Positions 1 to 7,514 of a stretch of 64,000 nt of DNA are shown here, piece by piece. The position numbers and the translations under genes are program-made. Within the stretch, counting starts at the first letter, position 1; each line of letters starts with the position of its first letter. Location: positions 62,001 through 126,000 of the forward strand of contig JAOKCF010000001.1 in assembly GCA_028245195.1 (NCBI GenBank). Reading direction: 5' to 3'. This stretch comes from Vicingaceae bacterium. GTDB taxonomy: Bacteria > Bacteroidota > Bacteroidia > Flavobacteriales_E > Vicingaceae. The notes beneath the pieces are model-generated. The model searched no databases and was not told where the DNA came from. It saw only the letters and a list, made by a program, of their open reading frames with translations.

Positions 1-216
1 GTTTATCCTAACCCTGCTAACGCTGAAATTTCTTGGAAAAGTGATATCAGTGTTACAGATGTAAGAATTTACAATTCAGTAGGTCAACTATTCCAAACAG
101 CAAATGCAATGGTTGGAGAAGTTGATGTTAACAATATCGCAGATGGCTTATACTTTGTTCAGTTTTTTAATAAGAATGAACTTGTTAAGACATCCAAAGT
201 CTTGATTCAACACTAG
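1..216 (+). CDS. 3' end of a T9SS-secreted protein (type A sorting domain)
   Basis: The frame is open from base 1 to a TAG at 214-216, giving the last 71 residues of a protein whose start lies outside the window. It opens with VYPNPA and continues with alternating strands ending in GLYFVQFFN and KTSKVLIQH. This is the usual plan of the type IX secretion type A C-terminal sorting domain: YPNP box, beta strands, GxY(F/I)(V/L) near the end, then a short basic tail. In that family the domain directs passage across the outer membrane and is then removed. The function of the passenger cannot be known from this fragment. Confidence 0.85.
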   Translation, partial: VYPNPANAEISWKSDISVTDVRIYNSVGQLFQTANAMVGEVDVNNIADGLYFVQFFNKNELVKTSKVLIQH

Positions 217-251
217 GCAGAAAAAACAACTGAAACAGATAAAAGACAATT

Positions 252-279
252 AAAAAGCAACCTTAGGGTTGCTTTTTTT
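252..279 (+). terminator. Rho-independent terminator after the T9SS cargo gene
   Basis: An 11-bp stem (AAAAAGCAACC with GGTTGCTTTTT) closes a TTAG loop and runs into seven T residues. It lies 36 bases after the stop codon at 216. Confidence 0.85.
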
Positions 280-435
280 ATGCCCTATTTTAAAAATGTA
301 AATTTAAAAACTCTATCCCTTTCCTATCGAACTATAGTTCAATTATTAGAATTTGAAGGCTTCTAATTTTTTTATAAATTAAATTTATATTAGTTTAGAA
401 ATTAATTCTATCTACCCTACCTAAATGATTGTATT

Positions 436-651
436 TTGAAATCTTCACAAAAATATTTCCTTTAAGCCACTCTGTTTGCTTTAGCTTATCTAGTCGTCAC
501 CTATACGGACATTTATGGATCATCAAATTGGTTTAGAATATCTACAGCAATAGTAGCTTTGGTGTATGTAATTAATGGGCTTAATCATCTTCAAAAGGAA
601 AAAAAAGAAAAAAACAGAGCTTATAATATTTACATTTATGACAGCAGATAA
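436..651 (+). pseudogene. Possible remnant of a small two-helix membrane protein
   Basis: From a TTG at 436 the frame reads LKSSQKYFL, meets TAA at 463-465, and continues open to TAA at 649-651. The downstream part has two hydrophobic stretches (ATLFALAYLVVTYTDIYG and FRISTAIVALVYVING) followed by a lysine-rich tail, a composition typical of a short membrane protein. No ATG precedes it in frame. I read it as a decayed gene, but with so little sequence it could be chance. The rest of the 217-691 interval holds the terminator at 252-279 and nothing else I recognise. Confidence 0.3.
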
Positions 652-691
652 ATAGTACTTTCACCACTTAATTTAGGACCTGAAGTTTATT

Positions 692-1807
692 ATGAATTGT
701 CTATTAACCGGTGGAACAGGAATTGTTGGAAGTCACATTATTTTTGAATGGATTCATAAAGCAATCGTTGATAAAACGGTAAATCACATTTTTGTTGTTA
801 TAAGAGATAGTGACATCCCAGCTCAACAGCGTTTAACTGCTATTTTACAAGATAAGTCACGTCCCAATTTTTTAAATAATTACACCCTAGAAGACTGTTT
901 AGAAAAGATTACAGTAATCGCTAATGATTTAGCTACCATCACTAAAAATGATTTAAGCAACTATGAATTTGACACAATAATTCATTGCGCAGGATCAACA
1001 AGCTTACTGCATACAAGTGATTCAAAAAAGATAGTTCATACTCAGAACTATTTAGTAACCAAACAACTCTTAGAGCAGCTACCACAAAGCGTAAATCGTT
1101 TCATTTACATTAGTACCGCATACTCGTTTGGCATTCAAAACAAAAGGGTTAATGATGACATTAACCAATATGATGTTACTCATTTTAGAAACCCATACGA
1201 GCAATCAAAATATGAGTGCGAACAGTATGTTAAAGAAACGTGTATAAGAAAAAACATAGATGCTCAAATTTTAAGGCCTAGTATAATTTGTGGACGTTTA
1301 ATAGACATGCCATATTACGAGACACCAAAATTTGATGTATTCTATTCGTGGGCAATTTTCTTAGATAAGTATGCTGAGAAAGCCAAAGAAAATTTTAGAA
1401 TTTGGATTGATAAACAGGGTGGGTTAAATATTGTGCCAGTCGATTTTGTTTCTAAAGCAGTATTGTATGCTTTTTTAAACCCGGACATAAAAGAACTCAA
1501 CATTGTTAACCCTAAACAAATACTACACAAAGATTATGTCGGAGATGTACTAGAATCTTTCAACATAAAATCTTATGAATATATTGAAAAGAAGCCAGAT
1601 GACCTAACTATTTTCGAACAGTTGTATTATAAAAGTATTGGTGGACTTTTTGAAAAATATGTATCTATTCCTGATTTACAATTTCAACCTGATCTCATTT
1701 TGAAATTAATAGACCAGCTGCAGCTTGACATTACGTTGGGCGTGCATGAGAACTTCATGAACTTGATTAATTTTTCAGTAGAAAAGAAATTCAGAAAAAG
1801 TTACTAG
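692..1807 (+). CDS. Extended SDR family NAD(P)-dependent reductase (thioester-reductase-like)
   Basis: This 371-residue protein begins with a Rossmann nucleotide-binding loop, TGGTGIVG at residues 6-13. It has a STAYSFG segment at 141-147 and the catalytic Y-x3-K pair as Y169 and K173 in NPYEQSKY. The long C-terminal half is typical of extended (epimerase or male-sterility/NAD_binding_4) short-chain dehydrogenases, which act on nucleotide sugars or reduce acyl thioesters. The ATG at 692 places the glycine loop at the expected distance from the N terminus. No partner enzyme sits next to it; the neighbours are decayed genes, so the substrate cannot be inferred. The catalytic residues look complete. 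Confidence 0.8.
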   Translation: MNCLLTGGTGIVGSHIIFEWIHKAIVDKTVNHIFVVIRDSDIPAQQRLTAILQDKSRPNFLNNYTLEDCLEKITVIANDLATITKNDLSNYEFDTIIHCAGSTSLLHTSDSKKIVHTQNYLVTKQLLEQLPQSVNRFIYISTAYSFGIQNKRVNDDINQYDVTHFRNPYEQSKYECEQYVKETCIRKNIDAQILRPSIICGRLIDMPYYETPKFDVFYSWAIFLDKYAEKAKENFRIWIDKQGGLNIVPVDFVSKAVLYAFLNPDIKELNIVNPKQILHKDYVGDVLESFNIKSYEYIEKKPDDLTIFEQLYYKSIGGLFEKYVSIPDLQFQPDLILKLIDQLQLDITLGVHENFMNLINFSVEKKFRKSY

Positions 1808-2247
1808 TTCAAGGCGTTTTTAATTCAAGTATTCGTGAAACTCATTAGCTAATTTCTACTTAGATTATTATACTTCACTATCAAGCAATTAGAGATATTA
1901 ATTTGAATATAACCAATTTCAAAATCAACATTTTATTCCAATCGAACTTTACAAATTAGTTCACTCTGGAGTGGGCTAATACTTCAGTAAGTCCTAAGTT
2001 GTTTCATAAATCAGAAGGACTCATTACTCCCTTTTCACATCTCGAAATAAGTATTTAATTATTGATATAGAAAGGGTATCATTTTACTGCTATTTATTTA
2101 AACATTTAAGCGAAAAGTACTACCCTTAGCTAACATCCAGCGTTTTACCATTAAAAATCGTTTGCAAACTATAACCAACGACAAAAATCAAAGTTTTATC
2201 ATGAAATTCGAATTAGACCATCTATAAAAAGTAAAAACTGAAAAGAG
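1808..2247 (+). other. Gene-poor AT-rich interval
   Basis: No gene is recognised in these 440 bases. An imperfect inverted repeat is visible: AGTAAGTCCT at 1986-1995 against AGGACTCATTACT at 2016-2028, a 10-bp stem with a 3-base bulge and a 20-base loop. There is no T-run, so it is not a convincing terminator. At 2201 a short frame, MKFELDHL then stop, could be a relic of a gene start upstream of the broken ppk2, but it is too short to argue from. Confidence 0.5.
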
Positions 2248-2969
2248 TTGATTACTACTGCTAAAAAGAACAAAATCTCAATTTCAAAGACTCTTGACAA
2301 GATTAAATATGAAGCTGAATTACACCAGCTACAATCAGAATTTGTGAACCTTCAAAAATGGATAGCCCAAAATAAAATGCTTGTTATAATCATTTTCGAA
2401 GGCAGAGATGCAGCAGGTAAGGGAGGTTCAATAAAGAGATTTATTGAACATTTGAATCCTTGAATTTCAAGTGGTGTTGCATTGTCAAAACCAACCAAGG
2501 TCAATGGTATTTTAGGCGTTATATAAAAACATTACCAGATCAGGGCGAAATTGTTTTCTTTGATAGAAGCTTGTACAACAGAGATGTTGTTGAACCGGTT
2601 ATGGATTTTTGCAACAAAAAGCAATATGATAAATTCATCGCACAAGTGCCGGAGTTAGAACATTCATTATACGAAGACAACTTAAAAATTATAAAGTTTT
2701 GGTTTTCTATTTCCAAGGAGGAGCAGAAGAGAAGATTTGATGAACGTTTAAGCAATCCTAGGAAAAGCTTGAAGTTTAGTCCAGTTCATATGAAAGGCCA
2801 AGAAATGTGGAATCGTTACACGCATTATAAAGAGCTTATGTTCAGTAAAAAACACACAAATTTTAGCCCCTGGATAATCGTAAAAACAAATGATAAAAAA
2901 GAAGCTAGATTAGAGAGTATGCGACATGTTATATCGCAGTTTGATTATAATAACAAAGGTAAATCTTAG
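2248..2969 (+). pseudogene. Broken polyphosphate kinase 2 (first copy)
   Basis: Joined across two lesions, the translation follows the class I PPK2 family (polyphosphate-dependent nucleotide kinases). The Walker A segment EGRDAAGKGGSIKR and EHLNP come first. A TGA at 2461-2463 follows, then the same frame continues as GVALSKPT. Near 2494-2499 the reading must shift to the next frame, which gives NQGQWYFRRY, then GEIVFFDRSLYNRDVVEPV and the usual C-terminal half to 2969. The lid motif has DRSLYNR where the family has DRSWYNR. One nonsense codon plus one frameshift make a functional product unlikely. No ATG starts the frame; the first usable codon is TTG at 2248. The second copy follows at once on the same strand. 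Confidence 0.8.
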
Positions 2970-3040
2970 ACAACACTGCTCCCCGACCCCAATGTGATTA
3001 TGAGGTATCATAGAAGCGCAATACAAATTGATATTTAAAA

Positions 3041-3814
3041 ATGAGCAAAATGGAAATTAACAAAGAAGATTTAGAATTATTGAATTCTAAAGTAAGATTG
3101 TATAGCCTTCTGAGAAATAAAAATGTCAATGCAAGTAAAGCGCTGGAATAAGCGAAGTATACGGTTGAACTTAAAGAGAAACAAGCCGAGCTCATTAAAC
3201 TTCAAAACTGGGTAATAAAGAACAATAAAAAAGTAGTGATCTTATTTGAAGGAAGAGACTCAGCCGGGAAAGTTGGTGCAATTCGAATAATAACTGAGTA
3301 CCTCAATCCAAGACACTTTAGGGTAGTTGCATTAAACATCCCAACTGAAGATCAAAAAAAGCAATGGTTTTTTCAGAGGTACTATAACCGCCTACCGAAG
3401 CCAGGCGAATTTATTTTTTTCGACAGAAGCTGGTATAACAGAGCCGTTGTTGAACCAGTAAATAACTTCTGTACAGCAAAGGAGTATAATATCTTCGTGG
3501 AACAAGTGAATGAGTTTGAAAAGATGTTGATTCAATCAGATACCTATTTAATAAAACTTTACTTTTCTATTGGCAAAGAGGAACAATCTAAAGGATTTAA
3601 GGAGATAGAAAATAACCCGCTAAAAAAATGGAAAATCACGCCAGTGGATGAAAAAGCCCAGGAACTATGGCATGACTATAAAGATTACAAAGAAAAAATG
3701 TTTGATGCAACAAATACAGAGCTTGCACCTTGGAAAATAATTGATGCAAATAAAAAATCTGTCGCTCGAATAATTGCTATTTCACATATTCTAGAAACGA
3801 TTCCATTTAAATAA
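3041..3814 (+). pseudogene. Broken polyphosphate kinase 2 (second copy)
   Basis: The frame starts at ATG 3041 (MSKMEINKEDLE), hits TAA at 3149-3151 after NASKALE, and stays open to 3814. The second part is PPK2-like: ELIKLQNWVIKNNKKVVILF, EGRDSAGKVGAI, EYLNPRHFRVVAL, KKQWFFQRYY, FFDRSWYNRAVVEP and LAPWKIIDANKK. The Walker A loop reads AGKVG where the family has AGKGG or AGKDG, and the RF-x-R pair after the EEQ motif is degraded to KGF-x-EI. An internal GTG at 3236 could restart translation but would sit almost on the P-loop strand. I call it a pseudogene; a shortened protein cannot be excluded. Confidence 0.7.
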
Positions 3815-3819
3815 ATCAA

Positions 3820-3850
3820 AAGCCCATCCAGACAATGTCGGGATGGGCCT
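3820..3850 (-). terminator. Terminator downstream of yidC
   Basis: The arms GCCCATCC (3822-3829) and GGATGGGC (3841-3848) enclose an 11-base loop. Read on the minus strand the hairpin is followed by TTTTGATTT, so it fits best as the end of the pyrG-yidC transcript. On the plus strand, after the second ppk2, the T-run is poor. Confidence 0.7.
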
Positions 3851-3872
3851 TAAAAGTCAACCAATAGAAGTA

Positions 3873-5798
3873 TTACTTCTTATTCTTCAATTTAGATTGT
3901 TGTTGCTTTGACATGTCTTCCAATCTTTTTTGGAAACCAGATTTCTTTTGATTCTTAGGCTTCTTTTTGTTCATTTCTATCTTCGCTCGAATTGAATCTT
4001 CATTGATAAATACTTTACGAATTAATACCGTTTGACCAATAGAGATCACGTTTGCTAGTAAATAATAGTAACTTAAACCTGAAGAGTAATTGTTGAAGAA
4101 AAACAACATCATCACAGGCATCAGATACGTCATAATTTTCATTTGGGCTGCCATTGGCCCTTCCGTCATCGTGCCGCTCATCTGGCTATTCATTTTAGTA
4201 TAAAATGCAATAGAAACAGCCATCAATATGGTAAACAAACTAATATGGTCTCCATACCAAGGAATTTCAAATCCTGCAGGAAAACTATAAATAGAATCAT
4301 AAGTAGATAAATCGTCTGCCCACAAAAAGCTTTCTTGTCTTAATTCTAGTGATGCCGGGAAAAACCGGAACATAGCAAACAGAATCGGCATTTGTATTAA
4401 CAGAGGGATACATCCACTCAAAGGATTTACTCCAGTTTGACGATACAAGGTCATAGTCGCTTGCTGCTTCTTCATTGCATCATCTTTGAACTTGTCGTTA
4501 ATCTCAGAAATTTCAGGCTTAAGTACTCTCATTTTAGCTCCAGACAAGTACGTTTTGTAGGTAATTGGCATTAAAACTAATTTTAACAGAATCGTCAAAA
4601 TAAATATAATGATACCATAATTCCAATCGAAGTCTTCTAAGAAATGAAAAACAGGAATAACAGCAAATTGGTTTACCCAACCAAATATTCCCCAGCCTAA
4701 ATTAATGATATTTTGAAGCTCGTTTCCGTGGTCTTTCAATATATCATATTTGTTTGGTCCCAAATACATGGCCATTCCAAACTTTTCCATTTTACTGCCA
4801 CTTACAGGCATTGTTAAAGCAACCGTTAACCTTTTTATATAATCGGTCTCACCTTCGTCGGTAAGCGTTTCCATGTAACCTTTAGACTTATCAAAGTACT
4901 CATCCGCAATTAGCGTGGTGTTAAAAAATTGTTGTTTCAATGAAACCCACTTCATTGAAGTTTCCAACTCCTCTCTTTCATCTGAAATGCCTAAGTCATC
5001 TACATCTTCATTTTTATACTTGTAAAAAATGGTGGTCGCGTCTCTTTGTGGTTTTAAACTTTTTTCTTGATTTGGTGCGTTCACCATCCAATTTATATAC
5101 ACCTCTCCAGTTCGCATATCCATTACTTGGTCCATTTCTACCAAGTTTACATCGAAGTCAATCATGTAATCGTTACCGTTGATTTTGTAGATGTATTCAA
5201 TGTAGCGATCTGAACCTGCGTTCAGCTTGAATGAGATCATTTTTTCATTGTCACCATTCACCATAAAATCTGTCGACTCTGTTGTAAAAAGCAACTCATC
5301 AGTTGTTATGTCTTTGCTGTCTCTTGTAAAAAAATTCAAATTGAAATTAGAAGTAGAATCGAATAATATTAATTCTTCTCCCTGTTCACCATCTTCAGCA
5401 TATCTGAAATACTTCTTTAGAACAGCTTTTTTAATGCCTCCTCCTTTAGTAGAGAATGTAAGTCGCATCAAGTCCGTCTCTACCTCAAACTCTTTTGCTT
5501 CTCCAACTGATGCTTGAGCGAAGACACCAAAGGATTGAGCTTGCTGCTGCAAGACAGCAGAATCCGAAACAGAAACTATGGTCATTTCACCTGAGGTATC
5601 AACTACCTCGTTAAAGCTACTTTCCATTTTCTGAGCCTGCTCTTCAATTACTTCTTGCTGAACCGCTTCAAGTTGAGCTATTGAGTCACTTATTCTTTTT
5701 CCCTCGGCAATTTCCTCCTCGGAAGGACCGTTTAAAATACCGAAACCTATAACGATGGCCCCAATTAATAAAAGCCCGACTAGTGTATTCTTATCCAT
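3873..5798 (-). CDS. yidC: Membrane protein insertase YidC
   Basis: YidC inserts and folds inner-membrane proteins, alone or together with SecYEG. The 641-residue protein starts with one transmembrane helix (NTLVGLLLIGAIVIGFGIL), then a long periplasmic domain to about residue 360, as in Gram-negative YidC. The conserved insertase core follows: YGIIIFILTILLKLVLMPIT, the cytoplasmic MRVLKPEISEI helix, GVNPLSGCIPLLIQMPIL and helices to about residue 605. It ends in a strongly basic tail (KKPKNQKK, KLKNKK) suited to ribosome contact. It begins 18 bases after the pyrG stop on the same strand, so the two are probably co-transcribed; this pairing is common in Bacteroidota. Confidence 0.97.
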   Translation of the reverse strand: MDKNTLVGLLLIGAIVIGFGILNGPSEEEIAEGKRISDSIAQLEAVQQEVIEEQAQKMESSFNEVVDTSGEMTIVSVSDSAVLQQQAQSFGVFAQASVGEAKEFEVETDLMRLTFSTKGGGIKKAVLKKYFRYAEDGEQGEELILFDSTSNFNLNFFTRDSKDITTDELLFTTESTDFMVNGDNEKMISFKLNAGSDRYIEYIYKINGNDYMIDFDVNLVEMDQVMDMRTGEVYINWMVNAPNQEKSLKPQRDATTIFYKYKNEDVDDLGISDEREELETSMKWVSLKQQFFNTTLIADEYFDKSKGYMETLTDEGETDYIKRLTVALTMPVSGSKMEKFGMAMYLGPNKYDILKDHGNELQNIINLGWGIFGWVNQFAVIPVFHFLEDFDWNYGIIIFILTILLKLVLMPITYKTYLSGAKMRVLKPEISEINDKFKDDAMKKQQATMTLYRQTGVNPLSGCIPLLIQMPILFAMFRFFPASLELRQESFLWADDLSTYDSIYSFPAGFEIPWYGDHISLFTILMAVSIAFYTKMNSQMSGTMTEGPMAAQMKIMTYLMPVMMLFFFNNYSSGLSYYYLLANVISIGQTVLIRKVFINEDSIRAKIEMNKKKPKNQKKSGFQKRLEDMSKQQQSKLKNKK

Positions 5799-5816
5799 GA
5801 ATTCTGATTCCTTTCT

Positions 5817-7430
5817 TTATACTTTTTCTTTGATTGTAGCTTCTAAAAACTCCACAAATAATGGATGTGGATTCAACACCGTACTGCTATATTCAGGGTG
5901 AAATTGCACCCCTACAAACCATGGGTGATCTTCAATTTCAACGATCTCAACCATCTTTCCTGTTGGGTTGATTCCTGTAGCCTTCATTCCAGCAGCAGCA
6001 AAATCCTTTAAAAACTTATTGTTGAACTCATACCGGTGACGATGTCGCTCAGTAATCAAATCCTTTTTATAGGTATCGTATGCCTTCGATGGGTGCTCAA
6101 TCGCACATTCATAAGCTCCTAAACGCATCGTACCTCCCTTATTTGTCACATCCTTTTGATCTTCCATTAAAAAGATAACTGGAAATTCTGTTTTATCATT
6201 AATCTCAGTTGTGTGAGCCCCTTTCAAGCCGACAACATTGCGTGAAAACTCAATAACAGCACATTGCATTCCCAAACAAATTCCTAAAAATGGAACTTTA
6301 TTCTCACGCGCATACTTCACCGCAGCTATTTTGCCTTCTATGCCTCGCTCACCAAATCCAGGAGCAACTAAAATACCATCTAATTCACCTAATTTTTCAG
6401 CTACATTTTCATCATTCAGTAACTCCGAATGAATCCATTTAATGTCTAAGGCACTTTCTGAAACAGCTCCTGCATGAATCAATGATTCATGAATAGATAT
6501 GTAAGAGTCTTTCAACTCAATATACTTTCCTATCAACCCGATCTTAAGTGTTCTTTTAGGATTCTTAAGTCGATGAAGAAATTCTTTCCATTGCGTTATA
6601 TTTGGTTCCTCTCCAATTGGCATATTGAACTTCCTCAATACTACCTGATCAAGGCCCTCCTCCTGCATCATTACCGGAACTTCATAAATAGTTGATGCAT
6701 TTTTTGATTCAATAACAGCGTCAGTCGAAATGTTACAGAAAAGGGCAACCTTTCTTCTAATATCTTCATTTATGGAATGTTCAGTCCTTAAAACAAGCAC
6801 ATCTGCTTGCACCCCACTTTCTAACAATTGCTTGACTGAATGTTGTGTAGGCTTTGTTTTCAGTTCACCTGAAGCAGCCAAATACGGAACCAACGTTAAA
6901 TGAATAACGATACAACTAAAATCAGGATCCCACTTTAATTGTCTCACTGCTTCAATGTATGGCAACGATTCAATATCACCTACTGTTCCACCGATTTCTG
7001 TAATCACAAAATCGTACTTCCCGGTGTGGCCTAACAGTCGAATCCGTCTTTTAATTTCATCTGTAATGTGAGGGACTACTTGAACAGTTTTTCCTAAATA
7101 CGCTCCAGCCCTTTCTTGATTGATAACATGCTGATATATTTTACCAGTAGTTACGTTGTTCGCTTGCGAAGTGTTTGTATCCAAATACCTTTCGTAATGT
7201 CCAAGATCTAAATCAGTTTCAGCACCATCTTCCGTAACAAAACACTCGCCGTGCTCATATGGGTTCAAAGTACCTGGATCAACATTGATATATGGATCCA
7301 GTTTTTGAATAGTAACCGAATGACCCCTAGCTTGTAACAATTTAGCCAAAGATGCGGAGATAATTCCTTTCCCCAAAGAAGAGGTAACTCCCCCAGTTAC
7401 AAAAATATACTTAGTATTAGAATCAGGCAT
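5817..7430 (-). CDS. pyrG: CTP synthase
   Basis: This enzyme converts UTP, ATP and glutamine to CTP, the last step of de novo pyrimidine nucleotide synthesis. Its 537 residues match the usual length. The N-terminal synthetase domain has FVTGGVTSSLGKGI and DPYINVDPGTLNPYEHGE. The C-terminal glutamine amidotransferase domain has the oxyanion loop GFGERGIEGK, the nucleophile cysteine in FLGICLGMQ, and the histidine and glutamate in GVQFHPEYSS. The start is supported by the immediately following TGG nucleotide-binding segment and by a promoter box at 7463-7471. yidC follows 18 bases downstream. Confidence 0.98.
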   Translation of the reverse strand: MPDSNTKYIFVTGGVTSSLGKGIISASLAKLLQARGHSVTIQKLDPYINVDPGTLNPYEHGECFVTEDGAETDLDLGHYERYLDTNTSQANNVTTGKIYQHVINQERAGAYLGKTVQVVPHITDEIKRRIRLLGHTGKYDFVITEIGGTVGDIESLPYIEAVRQLKWDPDFSCIVIHLTLVPYLAASGELKTKPTQHSVKQLLESGVQADVLVLRTEHSINEDIRRKVALFCNISTDAVIESKNASTIYEVPVMMQEEGLDQVVLRKFNMPIGEEPNITQWKEFLHRLKNPKRTLKIGLIGKYIELKDSYISIHESLIHAGAVSESALDIKWIHSELLNDENVAEKLGELDGILVAPGFGERGIEGKIAAVKYARENKVPFLGICLGMQCAVIEFSRNVVGLKGAHTTEINDKTEFPVIFLMEDQKDVTNKGGTMRLGAYECAIEHPSKAYDTYKKDLITERHRHRYEFNNKFLKDFAAAGMKATGINPTGKMVEIVEIEDHPWFVGVQFHPEYSSTVLNPHPLFVEFLEATIKEKV

Positions 7431-7441
7431 TAGAAATATTA

Positions 7442-7460
7442 ACAGTTTAGTTTAAACTGT
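7442..7460. repeat. Inverted repeat in the pyrG leader
   Basis: ACAGTTTA at 7442-7449 and TAAACTGT at 7453-7460 form an 8-bp perfect inverted repeat with a 3-base spacer. It sits between the proposed promoter and the pyrG start codon, 11 bases from the ATG. It could be an operator or a small leader hairpin; nothing in the sequence decides between these. Confidence 0.4.
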
Positions 7461-7462
7461 AT

Positions 7463-7471
7463 GCAAAATTA
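7463..7471 (-). promoter_or_regulatory. Candidate pyrG promoter -7 box
   Basis: On the minus strand the sequence reads TAATTTTGC, matching the Bacteroidota TAnnTTTG element, 32 bases before the pyrG ATG. I see no clear TTG at the -33 position. Confidence 0.45.
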
Positions 7472-7514
7472 AGATAATAAGATGGGGTTAAAAAGCCTTA
7501 TTTCTAAGTTATCG

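Noticed and set aside
1986-2028. Inverted repeat as terminator or small RNA
   Set aside because: It has a 3-base bulge, a 20-base loop, no T-run and no promoter box; there is too little to call a feature.
2248-3814. Stop-codon reassignment or selenocysteine at the internal stops of the ppk2 genes
   Set aside because: The interrupting codons in this window are TAA, TGA and TAG, there is also a frameshift, and intact genes use all three as normal ends. Decay explains more.
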